Origin: Mycteria americana
Lineage: Eukaryota; Chordata; Aves; Ciconiiformes; Ciconiidae
NCBI RefSeq assembly: GCF_035582795.1
Contig: NC_134367.1
Span: 87,961,062 to 88,025,061, forward strand
Direction: 5' to 3'
Length of the DNA: 64,000 bases
Position numbers and translations under genes: made by a program. Shown here in pieces: positions 26,031 through 38,016 of this stretch. Numbering within the stretch: position 1 is the stretch's first letter; each line of letters begins with the position of its first letter. Below the pieces are notes generated by a model that saw only the letters and a list, made by a program, of their open reading frames with translations, had not been told where the DNA came from and did no database searches.

Positions 26031-26086
26031 CTATGGCCATTGTGCTGTGGCACATAATCTATGCTTTCCTGGTCTTCAAAAAGAAG
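26031..26086 (+). CDS. Candidate exon: hydrophobic segment plus lysines
   Basis: A 56-bp block lies between GGGTACAG (acceptor, moderate pyrimidine tract) and AAG|GTGAGAG (good donor). In the open frame it gives 18 residues, MAIVLWHIIYAFLVFKKK, preceded by two bases that complete a codon from an upstream exon. The composition is a membrane helix followed by a stop-transfer KKK. It ends in phase 0, which matches the phase-0 start of the block at 29269. I could not find the exon that would supply the extracellular part. It could be chance, since an open frame over 18 codons is common. Confidence 0.2.
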
Positions 26087-29000
26087 GTGAGAGTAGTTAT
26101 GGATACTAGTTCATGCTTCAGGCAGAAAAAAGTGGTAGCCGGCCCAAAGCAACTTGAGATTTAACATGGAAGATTTGTGAAGTAGCCACTGCGTGATTTT
26201 TGGACTTCACCCTGTGCTTACAGGAATTTCTGTGTTAAGCTTTTGATATTAGCTAGGTGTTGGGGGAATTCAGGTTTTATTTATTTTTACACCTTGGCAG
26301 GACAGAATCATTTAATGGTCTTGTGGATTAGTTGATAGTGAAGACGGGAGTAATTTGTGAAATTCAGTTCTAGAACTGGGCTTGGATAAAAATGCTCAGG
26401 TTTAGATGTGCTTGTGGTTTGGACCAACATCTCACATTCAATTTTTGTCTTTTTGTGACTCTAGTTTTAGGTACTAACCTGTAAACATCACAATATGTAG
26501 TCATCTTACTTAGGAAGTTCGCTGTATGCCTCAGTATTAGATACAAGACCTTTAGCAGGACTTCATGTGAGGAACAGTTAAACAGAAGCTTGTATGAATA
26601 AGGCACTAGTAAATGTTTGCAGCAAACAATGATTACAGTCTATATTCTTTAAGAATAAAGCTGTTCTGTTTAGGAAATTGCCTTTAATATGACAGAGTTA
26701 CCAATGCCAGTTAGAAGGGGGTTGGAGAAAGTGCATCTTGGATTATGCCTGTGAGGTCTATAAGAAACCACTGAATGCAAATCCCTGTCAAGTTTGGAAA
26801 TAGCCTGTGCAACGGTGATACTCAGGAGAGCTAAAGCAAGAGGAAACTGGTCTAGATTCTGATCCCTACTAAACTGTAATGGATTTGCTCCAGATTAATT
26901 TACATTGGTAGAGGATCTGAAGCCAGAATCGAGGCTGCTGTGGCAAATCTAGTTAAACAGTAACAGTGCTAACCCAAAACAAATAATTGGCTATAATCCC
27001 CTTAGCTTCAGAAAAGAATCTGGTATTTTTAATTTCCTACTTGCTGAAGTCCAAGGATGCACTTTGTCGTTTGGCTAATGTAACAGACCAAAGCCTTCTG
27101 TACTACTTTGGAGCTGCTGCCATTCTAAACAGTTATTAAAATATTAATCCATACTTTACACCAAATGAAACTCGAGTCTGCCAGTCCTTTTGTAGGATGG
27201 CTGACCGCTATTCCGCATTAAAAGTTGTTCAAAAAACGCCAAACTCTTCCATTCATAAAACCAGAACATACTGCTACTTTTAAAATGTACTTTTATGTAT
27301 CAGCTCTTTTGGGGGGGTCACTGAAGCACCAGAATTTGTTTATCAAGCCAATAAGAATGCATTTGTAAACTAATGGATCTGATTAATATTCATGATTGTA
27401 TTTCCCTAGGATCTGTCCGGTAACACTACTACATCCGAATCATTCATTTGGTATACTAAATAGAAGGTCAGTGGTAACTCCACAGTCTGATTGCATCACT
27501 AAATCCTGCTTTGTAAACAGACAACTTAGTTTTATCATCTGACAAATTTCTGTTCCACTCAGATCCTCCATTATTTGTACAAGATGCCATTTAAAAAACT
27601 TAACACATTTCTAGTATCCATAATGCAAAAGGAAAAAATTACATTGATTCATTCTTGTATATTATTGCCATCAGGTGCTACAATTAACAACTCTGGACAG
27701 TGGGGTTTTTTTGTTTGCTTGGGGTTTTTTGTATCTTATGTAAGGACATGGTATTAAGTTTATCTCAAGCTTTAAGATCACCCATCCACGGGGACCTCAG
27801 GAGCTTTACAGATATCTCAACCGGCTTTTAAAAATGTGGCATTTTTGTTTGGTTGGTTTGGGTTTTTTTAGCCTTGACTCATAAGACTAAATTCATTGGT
27901 GGTATAACTCGGCTGAAATTTTCACCAGAAATTAATCCGGACTAATACTTATTTCTTAAACAAAACAAAAAAACCCCAACAAGTAAATTAAGTGCTGGGG
28001 ATCTCTCTCCCGTACTTGCTATACATATTCTAAATTATATACAGAAGGAAGAAAATACAGAAATGTCTCTTCACAAAGATGTTTCCTTCATAGCAACTCG
28101 GGAAACTTTTTTTTCTTTTTAGATATTTGTTTCTTATATGAATGTTGGAATATATGCTTTTCTGTGTGCATGTGTGGAGGCTAATAAATGGTGTGTGTTT
28201 AGCTGAATATTAGAAAAAGTTATTGAGCATTAGAGCTGTGCAGAATCTTTTCTGTAAAACTTGACAACTTTAAACATTTTTTGTTGCGTCATGATTTTCA
28301 GTAAGCTGATGTAAATCTTGGCAATTGCAAAAGAAACGAACATTCTTTGTCAAAAGTGTGCCTTTTGCGGTCATAACTAGTTTTGTGGTGTGTCTCTAGC
28401 TGGCAGTTTGAAGTTGTGCATATGTTACCTTACTAGAATTTCCTAAGCTGTGCTTACTTTAAAATAAATTCAAACTTTTTTAGCCTTGTAAATGAAACCA
28501 GTGTTTTGAAAGTCAAGGTGGGTTTTTATTGTTCTTAAGATTAAAATAGTACATTGGGACATGGCTGGTTTTCCTTCTCTTTTTGCCCACTGCTTTCAAA
28601 GTGTGCCTTCAGTAACATGCAGCCAGGCGAGAAAAGTCTGTGGTTTGGAAAAAGTTCTGTGACTATTTAACAAAATGCAGATCGTAGTTTGCTTTCATGG
28701 CTGTATTTCTTTAACAGAAGTACAGGGATAGTAATGAAACATTTTTATTACAAAACTAAGCTATTACAGCTCTGGGGAAAGACCTGTTGTCAAACGTTTA
28801 TATGTATTTTTTTACAGAGCAAATTCACACCTTTACAGAACAGTTGCTTCTTAGTGCAACTGAGTTGTGTTTGGAGAGGCACACTGTTAACACCAACGGA
28901 AACTGTGGCCTAAACGAAGGCATCACATTTCTGTTTGTGCTGATGTATTCACCTATATGGATGACATTTTAACAAAAAATGCCATTTCACAATTTTTTTT

Positions 29001-29268
29001 TTTTAAGTAAAAGTTAGGAAAGAAAAAACTTCCAGATGTAAAATAAAACAAAATTACTATATGATCATTTAGCAACAATTATTGCATGATTTTACATAAC
29101 CCTTGACCTTCCTAAAAAGCAGTATTTGATTTTGATATATGCATTGGTTTGATAATGAGTCATCACGCAACTGCTGAGTCACACTTGACAAATATTTAAC
29201 TTGGGGAAGAAATTTTCTTGAGACCACAAAAAAAAAAAATCGGTCCTAGGTCTTTGCTATCCATCCAG
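26087..29268. other. Non-coding stretch, possible intron
   Basis: No exon or repeat family was recognised. The sequence is AT-rich with a G run at 27310-27317 and T-rich tracts such as TTTTTTTGTTTG at about 27710. If the two blocks at 26031 and 29269 belong together, this is the last intron of that transcript. Confidence 0.35.
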
Positions 29269-29439
29269 AGATTTTCATTGTTAGATGAAACACGTATAAT
29301 TGGAAATAACTATTATGTTGAAAGGAATCCACATTACTTTGATAAAAAATCCATTTATCTGAGAGGCTTTAGGGATTATGATGAATTTGATGAGGCCAAC
29401 CCCAGTCCCTCAAAACCTTTTCATACTTTTAAGAGATGA
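29269..29439 (+). CDS. Candidate terminal exon, 56-residue tyrosine-rich tail
   Basis: The product is not recognised. After an acceptor-like CTTTGCTATCCATCCAG, 56 codons are open to TGA at 29437-29439. The peptide mixes charged and aromatic residues (motifs NNYYVERNPHYF and FRDYDEFDEANPSPSKPF) in the manner of a cytoplasmic tail with several tyrosines. The frame stays open a further 17 codons upstream, through an A-run. The block converges on PLD5, whose stop codon lies about 590 bases away on the other strand. It could be the last exon of a plus-strand gene starting at the 5.8 kb CpG island, a fossil exon, or a chance ORF. Confidence 0.3.
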   Translation, partial: RFSLLDETRIIGNNYYVERNPHYFDKKSIYLRGFRDYDEFDEANPSPSKPFHTFKR

Positions 29440-29555
29440 ATGAAATTAATTGCCAGTCATGTAACTCTAATGAATTTTAAGGCTAGTTAGAAGACATGGA
29501 AGAGTGATATTCAAACTAAATGCTCAAAACTAGGAAGTATTTGCATGACTGGGTA

Positions 29556-29561
29556 TTTATT
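29556..29561 (-). terminator. PLD5: Candidate PLD5 polyadenylation signal
   Basis: TTTATT on the plus strand reads AATAAA on the minus strand, about 470 bases after the PLD5 stop codon. No downstream GU-rich element was verified, and further signals may lie lower in coordinate. PLD5 3' untranslated regions can be long, so this may be only one of several sites. Confidence 0.3.
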
Positions 29562-30029
29562 TAAAGGGAATGATTTATATGGGTGAAAGTTTGCTTATTT
29601 CCTTTATGTTTTCTAATACAGTAAACCTACTTGTATGTCAATAATAACTGATCTTAGAATGCCATTTCATAGCTTGAATCTTGGTTTTGCCTCAAGGTTC
29701 ATTCTAGCCAGGATGGCAATTAGGAAAAGTCCTAAAACTGAAACAGAAAAATTGACACATGCTGTTAAATTCAAACATGGAACATTAAATTAACATGGAA
29801 GCAGAAATGACATTCAGTGTCAGAAGTAACAAATTTGAGAGTCTTAAAGAATTCAATATAGAGAATATAGTTTAGACAGTTTTTATATAAGTGTGCTTTT
29901 TCCTAAAAACACCCCCCCAAACCAAACTTTTTTTTTGCTTTTTCTTTTAAGTCTTTTGTCTGTAAATATGAAAGAGGCTACACCCCAGCGTAATTCTTCA
30001 TTGCCATACTAAACAGTAAAATAGTCTTT
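29562..30029 (-). other. PLD5: PLD5 3' untranslated region (proximal part)
   Basis: Follows the stop codon of the last PLD5 exon on the minus strand. It is AT-rich, with a C-run and T-run at 29911-29937 on the plus strand. No coding sequence was seen. The true 3' end is not determined. Confidence 0.5.
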
Positions 30030-30265
30030 CTAATTCACATTGCTCATGGCAGTCTTATTTGATGTTGCTTTATTAAGTTTGTGATTAAAGCAGTTTGGGA
30101 TTTTTGTTGGTTGTAAACTTTTGGCATAATGTGAATACCAGTCCCTTTCAAAAACAGCCTTGAGTTGCTTAATGATGCTTGTGCTGTTCCCCGCGTCTGC
30201 TTGGTTGATAACAAGGCCAGCTCCAGCATTCTGCGTAAAAGCATTTCCTACCCAATCAAAATTAC
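30030..30265 (-). CDS. PLD5: PLD5, last coding exon
   Basis: This exon completes the inactive phospholipase D5-like protein. The minus-strand acceptor TTTACTTGTAG precedes GTAATTTTGATTGG; the first two bases complete a glycine begun in the previous exon. The 77 residues include NFDWVGNAFTQNAGAGLVIN, the block that follows the second HKD motif in the PLD3/PLD4/PLD5 group, and VFERDWYSHYAKSLQPT near the C terminus. Sequons NST and NKT could carry N-glycans, consistent with a type II membrane protein whose PLD domain faces the lumen or outside. The stop lies at 30030-30032. Beyond PTKIPNC the tail is basic and of low complexity, the part that varies most between species. Identity is from recognition of the family pattern; no alignment was run. 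Confidence 0.93.
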
Positions 30266-32273
30266 CTACAAGTAAAGGCAGGAATATACAATGAGTTTCT
30301 AACATTACAAAAAAAAAGGCAATTTCCCTAAAAGCAATCCAGCATGGTACAGTATCATTTCCCCAGGGCCCACCTGGGCAGAGACAGAAATAAGTTTTCT
30401 ACACTAGCGGGAAAGGAAAAACATTACATACCAGTGGGTAGTGCAGATCGTTTCTGGAAGTTTAACAGCTCTAATCCTTCGTAAGTTGAAAACAGGTTCT
30501 TATTCAAAACTAACTTGCTCTTCCTGTTGCATATATTGTATTATTACTCCATTTACTTTCCTCATTGGCCTTTTCAGTGCCAAGAATGAAAATATTTTTT
30601 TGCCGTATAAACAATTTGAAGTAGGTGGGATGGAGAGTGGTTGCTCCATAATGCTGAGCCAAACCAATAGATCATTTACAGATTACCCATTGATAGATAC
30701 TATTTTAGGAAAAAAACCCCAGGGTTTGCTGTTTTATTACCAGCTTTGTTGAAATCTAAGGTAATGAGTGAGCATTTCAAATCCTGGTGATCGCAAGGCA
30801 AAGAGGATTAATTGGATTAATGGAAAACAGGTAAACCACATGTTTCAGTTATTTCTTTTTATTTCACTAGAACTATAACTATTTAAGTTGTACATTTGAC
30901 ACATGCAGTATTTTGGAGAAAAAATGCTGTTACTGGAGGTCATCTTTTAAAACAATATCTGAATATACATAAAACATGAAGGTATCGGAGAAATGCATAC
31001 CCTTTCTTTCAGTGTCATTTCAGCTACATCAGCAGGAAATGTTAAGAATTCTAAAGTTGTCAAGTATGGTAAATGGAAGCCTCATCTATAAGGGACATTG
31101 GGTCCTATGCTTTCAAATAAAAGATATATCAGGTCCTTAACATGTATTTGTATTACTTTCATACAGCTTTGATTATTTCTTTCTTTTATTTATATATCTC
31201 TTAAGGACGTAAGGACAGTGGGAAAGTACAAAAACAACTCAGCTAAGAATCCATGCTGTGTAGACAAGTTACAAGTTACTGAAATTTGATCTGGCTATTG
31301 GAAATAATTGAAAATGGAGTAAAACAAATTATTGGGGGGGGGGGGCTCATGAAACATTTGGGAGATCAGAGAGGAATAAGCTGCGCTATTTGAAGTGAAA
31401 AGTAAGTTTTTCATAGGCTGAGAGGTGTGTGTGTTTAGAGCCCATCAGGGTGAGCTTTTCAGAGGAGCTGTTGATTGTATCTACACTCCTTGGGATTCTG
31501 CATTCTTTGTGTGTGCATGGGCATGCTTCTGGGTTGCAGCCTTTGCCTTCCCTCACTGCCTCTGTGATCACTGGCTTTAAGCCCTTTGCAGTAAGTCAGG
31601 GTGAGGAAGTAAGCAACTACAGCATCAAGCAGCAGCATATTAGAATGCATGTTTTCTGTTGACTGTAATCTCATGAGTTACTCGTGCACGCGTTACTCAT
31701 GAGTTTTTAGCTCATGCATTCAATGAGCATTTGACTGATAATGAACTTTAGCTCGGTGCCATACAGCGGCTTTACTTAAATACAGCTTTAACCCAAAATA
31801 CCAATTTGATATGTACCTAATGTTAGGAGGGTGTCTGAAATGTCATTACAGTAAATGGAATAAGACTTCAGAAGATGAGGATGAAAGGCATTTGTACAGT
31901 ATTTACCAGGACTGACCATAGCTTCAGTAATAACATGGGAAATGGAGAACAGTCCATCTTCACTGGATTGCAGAAACGAGCATATGTTAACAGTCCAGTT
32001 TATTCGCACTTCATAAAGTGTGTTGTATTTGTGTTTTCAGTCTGTTTTTAAATACTGAAAGCAGAACGTTGCTTTTGAGAAACTGATTCATAGGGGGGAA
32101 AAAAGTTTTTAAATGGGAAGAGGCTCAAAGCTCAGTCTTCATCCAGGTTCCCAAAGAAATGCACTATTATTTTAACTTAACAAGTATATCAGCTGTAGAT
32201 TCCTCATTTACAAATGGGCGTTATTTCAGGCTTTTGGCTACAAACTAGAATTTCTTGAGATGTGGTTACTTAC
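30266..32273 (-). other. PLD5: PLD5 last intron
   Basis: The intron lies between the donor G|GTAAGTAACC at 32273 and the acceptor at 30266 (minus strand). It holds a G10 homopolymer at about 31335-31346 and an imperfect palindrome at 31670-31703. No other gene was recognised; open frames at 31429-31674 on both strands look like chance. Confidence 0.8.
31670..31703. repeat. Imperfect palindrome centred on CGTGCACG
   Basis: CTCATGAGTTAC on the left and GTTACTCATGAG on the right are near-reverse complements separated by a core that contains the palindrome CGTGCACG. Each arm also contains the 10-base self-complementary word ACTCATGAGT or a close variant. It lies inside the last PLD5 intron. Confidence 0.7.
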
Positions 32274-32388
32274 CAATGTATGCAGCTCCATCGGTTACCA
32301 TATATTTGTTACGATTTAATTTGGGAAGGGAAGTGTTCTTCTGTTCTTTAAGAAAGCATGCACTCTCTTCCTCAAGGTCAAAGAATTT
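32274..32388 (-). CDS. PLD5: PLD5 exon with degenerate second HKD motif
   Basis: Minus-strand acceptor TTTTATGGCAG precedes AAATTCTTTGACC, and the donor TTG|GTAAGTAACC ends the exon. The 115 bases start in phase 0 and leave one base, G, which joins GT of the last exon to make Gly. The product runs from KFFDLEEESACF to MVTDGAAYIG. It contains the position of the second catalytic HxKx4D motif, here NRNKYMVTD: lysine and aspartate are present but the histidine is arginine. Active PLD relatives such as PLD3 keep NHNK at this place, so this supports the non-catalytic status known for PLD5. An NTS sequon lies before the motif. Length and phase match both neighbours exactly. Confidence 0.94.
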
Positions 32389-35035
32389 CTGCCATAAAAT
32401 AGAATGGAGTGCAGGTTAATGAGAACCATTCTGTAATGGACAGAAAAAATATGGTCTGTTTTCTACTCTTTATTGAAAATGAATTAGTGCTACAGAACAG
32501 CTTGAGTTTTTATAGCTAAGCATTAATTTTAATAAAACACTGTGCATTGTTATCTTGTACTAAATTCTCAGAGTTTGTGATGCTCACTATGGCTTGGCAT
32601 TCTGAACTACACAAAGTATGTGGCTACCGCATACTGAAAGCAATACAGTGCCAGGTAGTAAAGGCTATGAAATGAACAAAAAACCCCATCTTTGTGTTCT
32701 GCATGGTAAGAGCCAGGAACTTCTCTTTAGCTTATTCCCTCATTCATCAAGGGACATTGGGGTTTGAAGTCTGCTTCAGGATCCGGATTGGCAGGCACAC
32801 CAACAGCTGAATTAATACTTTTATATTACACATTGCATTAGTTTCCAACAGGGAACTTGTTGATTTCAGAAACTTAGAAACTTCTCAGGATTAAATCTGG
32901 TATGGAGAGATCAAATTTACAATTTACCAGACAACAAGAGGAAAATGCATCTGTTTTACCCTAAAGGGTGAAGTCTGAGTTAGATTTATTTTATTTTTTC
33001 TTTTTTTTTAAATTTTGGAGCTATATGCACTCCTTGTCTGCATCAGTGCCAGACAAAAATGAGATTTCCAGTACAAATCTAAGTATTGTTTGTTTCATCA
33101 AGGAAACTAATAGCTAGACACAGATTCCAAAACCAGAAATAGAGAATAACATGATGAAGGAGAAATTAAATATTTACCACATGACTGAGAAACTTTGAGG
33201 TGATGGTGTAGATCCTCAGAACAAACCTAAGTCACAATATATTACTGATGAAAGTAACTGGCTATACATTGCATCCACTTAAGACATTGAAAAATAATAC
33301 GGAAAAAACCCCCACCCTAAAACTCCTTAATCATTCTTGGGGGTCTGTTTTCCAGAATGCAAAATTCATCTCTTGAACCAGTGCTCTTTTTGATACAAAC
33401 CTTGAACGAATCCTTTTAGGCGATGGAGATGCCTTTCAGAATAATCTTACTAATTTGAAAACCCAACTGTAAAATACTAAATTCATCATTGAAATGTAGT
33501 GATCTCTGTGGTAGACTGCATCATCAGTTTGATTAAATCAAATACGGGTGTACGCATAGCACGCAGGCAGTTAGTTTTATAAAGCATTCTTTACCCAGCT
33601 GATGATGTAGGCAGGTTTCAAGCTGGTTTGCAGTAAACTACTCGACTATTGCAAAATGTGTTGTTACTGATTACCAGGAACGCCCGCTTTAAGTTTTCTG
33701 CTGTTGGTTGCTTCAGAACAGCATATAAGTACTGAGTCAAAAAATCTCTCTTCTTAATCATCAGTCTTGATCATTACAGTTTGGTTTTCCTTGGAGAACT
33801 GTTAAGTTCTGAACAGGCTTATCTGCAGTTAGTATTACCAAACATAATTAAAATGGTTTAGTTGCAGACAAAAGGTAGAGTAGCCCAGAGGCTGCTGTTT
33901 ATCTAACACTTAATGCTGTGGACTCTGTCAGAATCTCTCTCTTCCCCATTGGAAAACATATTGGGGTAAATTTTATGTTGTCCGAGGTTGTACCAAAACT
34001 GCTTGGAAGAACTCTTGTGTAAAATACCAAGGCTAGTTCAGGCTCCTGCTGATTCCAGCAATGAGGAGAGTCTCTGTTCTTGGACTGACACACCCTCCCT
34101 CCCCGCAATGATGGAAGTTTATTAGGGCTGAAGCAGGTTTTTAGTGCATTGGAAGTAAAAGTCAAAGAGTTTGTGTTTTTTCAGTGCCCAAATACTGGAT
34201 GGTACTGCGGTGCAGTTGTACGATCGATAACTATCACGAAGTTGTTTCCTTAAACAGTCTCTGAATTTTGTATGTCACCGCATGCTTGCTTACCTGTACA
34301 TGGCATTGTTACCTTCCACAGCTTAATTTTTGTAATGAGTTCAAATACTAGCAAAATTCCAAAGATAGTTTTTTGAATTTAAAAACAAGCACAACAATCC
34401 AAACTGTTTGAGTGACTGCTTTATAAAGGACATCAAAAAAAGATCATTCTATGTAAAACTGTAGTATCTGTCCTTTAAATGGATTTGTATTGTATATTCA
34501 CATCTAAGCAAGCTGCATGGAGAAATCATACCTTTAATTACAGAGTTTTAACATCAGTAACAATTACGGCATCATACTTATTAAAAAATTAGAACAAACC
34601 ATCTTAGCAGCTGTAAAGGAAAGTTTACTAGATATTAGGGGTTAGTTCTGAGACAACATCAAGACTGCAGCTGTGTGCCTGAGGAACTGCTCTACAAACA
34701 CGCACCCACCACAGAAAGTATGTACTCAGCAAGCCAGAGGTGGCTCTCAGTCTTTCTGAAAGGATCTTGAAATTTTGGATAAAGCCAGAAGAAAATGGTC
34801 ATATTTTTCCTGGCACAACAAAACAGGAGCGGAGACAGTTAGCAGCCATAGGGTGTGCATCAAGGGTACTCACAGTAACTCTTCACAGGGATGTGGAAGA
34901 TGCTGTGTGACTAATACTAATAGCGTAGGGAATAGTCTAAAACCGGCAAATGGGTAAAGTGTTCAATGCTAGGAAACAAAACATAACAAGCTGTCTTCCT
35001 CCCAGTGTTAGGAGATTTAGCAAAAAGTTACATAC

Positions 35036-35111
35036 CTTGATGTAAAAATCATCAAGCACAACATTCATATAAGCTTGGAGTTGCCAAATTGAGATAGATT
35101 CAGCAGATGTG
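35036..35111 (-). other. Exon-like block inside a PLD5 intron (possible poison exon)
   Basis: On the minus strand a strong acceptor (TTTTTCAATTCAG) and a strong donor (CAAG|GTATGT) bound 76 bases. One frame is open and gives 25 residues, containing SISIWQLQAYMNVVLDDFYI, ending in phase 0 as the next PLD5 exon requires. Its 5' phase does not match: joined to the upstream PLD5 exon it would read three residues and then TGA. Inclusion would therefore truncate PLD5 before the degenerate HKD motif. It may be a cassette poison exon, a relic, or a pseudoexon never used. Confidence 0.3.
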
Positions 35112-37986
35112 CTGAATTGAAAAATCATACATCAGTGTTCTGTTTGTATAACAACTTTGTAAGACAGAAAATTTCAGTTTCAGGCAGGAAAAGATAGAAG
35201 GCTTGAAAATGTAATGTGTTCTCCAGCAACAGCAGAGAAGCCATTAACTCCCTGACAATACCAATACCAGTAGGGAAACCCATCTGCCCTCACAAACAGA
35301 ATACACAAATGTAGCTTAGATGAGCAAGTGAACCAGCACTGGCATTAAGTAGCACAGCCTAACGTTCTCCAACATGCGCCTTCAGCAGAAGTACTATGTT
35401 AATAATACACCACCTTCTGCTAACATTTCATTAATCTTTTCCATCCTTATTTTAGGAGTTTAGAGCTTTAACATTAAATTAATGCTTAGGAGCAAACGTT
35501 TCCTAGTTAATTTATAACATTCTGTTTACTCGTAGGGCATTTCTGGCCTTCTGAGAATTAGTGAAAGGTTCAGTTTTTCCTTCCTCTTACCTTAGCAGGA
35601 ATACACCTGCACAACTCAAAAATAGATTCATGTGGAGGCTCAAGAACAACTTGTGCTGTAGATACACATGCTGTTCCATGCCACTCCTTTCTGGTCTCCA
35701 GTTGTCTAAAGACACTTTGTTCTAGTTCGTACTTTCTGTGGGCCCTTCAAAAACACGCACCTTTTTCTGTTCAGCACTGCACCCAGCAGAGCTGGCCCCT
35801 TTTTACTGCTCCTGTGGGAGTTACACTGAGCATTCTTGCACATAAGACGTATTTACAGGGTCAAGCACACAACACTTAAGGAGTACTGGAATTAAGGTCC
35901 CAAGAAGCCCAACGGTGAGCTCTTCACCTTGAGTTTACCCTTTATGATTCGAGCTTTAATTTCATGACCACATGTGGTTCAGTGCAGAGGAGAGAGCTTC
36001 CTGAATGAGCAGCAGTTTGGTATGCAGTTCACTCCTTGACATTTGGCTGTGTGCTTATAGCATTTATTTAGTCCTCAAACAAAGCTTTTTCCTCATGATT
36101 CTTCCCAGTGATCGTTTTTTTCAGAGTACTTGTATTGAGTTTGCACTCTCAAAGCAGTTTCAGTTGAATCCCATAATTACTAATGCTTATGCGAACTGAA
36201 CTCTGAGATGCTGAGGACTGCATAATGAGGGACTAAGTGTTTTCTAACTGCATTGATGATGCTAATTGCCCAGTATTATCAAAGTTTTGTGGCAAAAGAG
36301 AAAAAAACCCTGCTTCTAGATAGAGCGCGCTGTTACCATTCAGCGTTTGCAACTAGGAGATGGTGCCCTGCAGTCCCTGCCTTCCTGACCTCAACGGCAG
36401 ACTGAAAAATTACATGCACAGCGGTTGGTGGCTGGTTTTGATCAGGACCCTGCTAGGCATTAACAGGTTTGCAGTGCCCTCTTTCTAACTATATACTTGC
36501 AGTTAGGCAATACCAAAACTTCCATTAGCCTGGTCAGAGACCAGGGGAAATCAGGAAGAGATTCCTATCTAACAGAGACGTTGTGTCTGCACAGCCTTCT
36601 CCAAGATGACCGTGTACCTCAGGCTGCTGCCACTGGCAAAACAGCGTACCCTGCAGCTGCAGCAAGCCATTGGCTCTCGCTGGAAACTGCCCAGCCAAAC
36701 TGGTCTTTCCATGGGCATACAAAAAAAGAAGACAATCATGACAAGGCATATCACAGGATCCAAAGCTAAATGAAAGAAAAAAGTTACTGAATATGCTTTG
36801 TAGGACTGGGATATGTTATCCCCAAGAGAATGGAAGGGGGGGTGCCACTTCTGTCAGAACAATATTGAAGTATTGGGACAGCTTAGCAATTTTGAGTATA
36901 ATTTCAATCAGAACTTGTAACTTAGGGTTCTCTTAAAATTTCTGTGTTCTTGTGTATAAACATGTACAATACACGTCTGCGTGACAGTATTTTCTGTACT
37001 GAGTTTAGTTTGACTTTGTTCTCTCATACCCAAAGCAGAACCGAAAGGGAAAAGCAGAATTTTCCAATAATTCCAAAGGTTTAAGTTTAGTTTTTACCTT
37101 GTTAGCCTATTCCTTCTCCCCCATACACACCCATAGTTTTGTTTCACTTTGATCCTGACTAGAACAGATGAATACAAAAGAAAAGCAGTTTTAAGAAAAC
37201 AGTGCTCATCTGACATGGTTTGTGAAGTAGAAGAGTGTCGTGATGGAGCCTGTGGCACAATTTCAGCCAAAATCAAATGGACGCCAGTAACCTCTGAGCC
37301 TTAGGCTATTACTCGTACCAAGGCTTATTTAAGGCAGTGACTTACCCGGTGTGTGGAACATGTGATGCACAGCACACATAACTGAGCTGTGTTGTACCTT
37401 TACAACTACTTAAATCTGGGGCGGTCTCAATTTTCTACTGGAAGTTGTATTTGTATTTTCTAACTGCAGGTATTCTAGCTAGACTACCTACCTAGAATAG
37501 ATGTCTAGAAATAATTTTTTTTCTTTTTAGCATTTAGCTCTTGACAAGATAAATTCTGTACTAAAGATTCTACCTGCTGTAAATAGATGGAAATGGATAT
37601 GGATATGTAGAGCATTAAGTGCCACTTAAATAAAAAATAATTTTGAATACATAAATAGAATTTTGATGATAAATACGGAACAAGCTAGAAGTTACTCGAA
37701 ATTGAAGTGGCTTAAGCAGTGTCAGCCATGTATGGGCTTTTTGACTTAAAAACACATTTCATGCTGCTTCTTATCTAGGAAACTTGTAATAACAGTGTAT
37801 GTTATAACAAAAATCCCTGTTTCTAGATATGCATAAATACCACTTAGTATGTATAACACAAATAGTACTTGTTTTTTACAATTGTTACTGATTTTAAAAA
37901 GCCAAAATGATTTAGTGGATTATCAAGAAGTCAAAATAATTCAGCAGATTACTTAAGACAGTTATCTGCAAAAAAAACCAAAAAGA

Positions 37987-38016
37987 AATTGATCCAAGAT
38001 GAATTGATCCAAGATG
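37987..38016. repeat. 15-bp tandem duplication
   Basis: The word AATTGATCCAAGATG occurs twice head to tail with no mismatch. This is a small local duplication in a PLD5 intron. Confidence 0.85.

Noticed and set aside
36497-36769. 90-codon plus-strand frame opposed by two minus-strand frames
   Set aside because: No splice sites or family motif; all three frames overlap.
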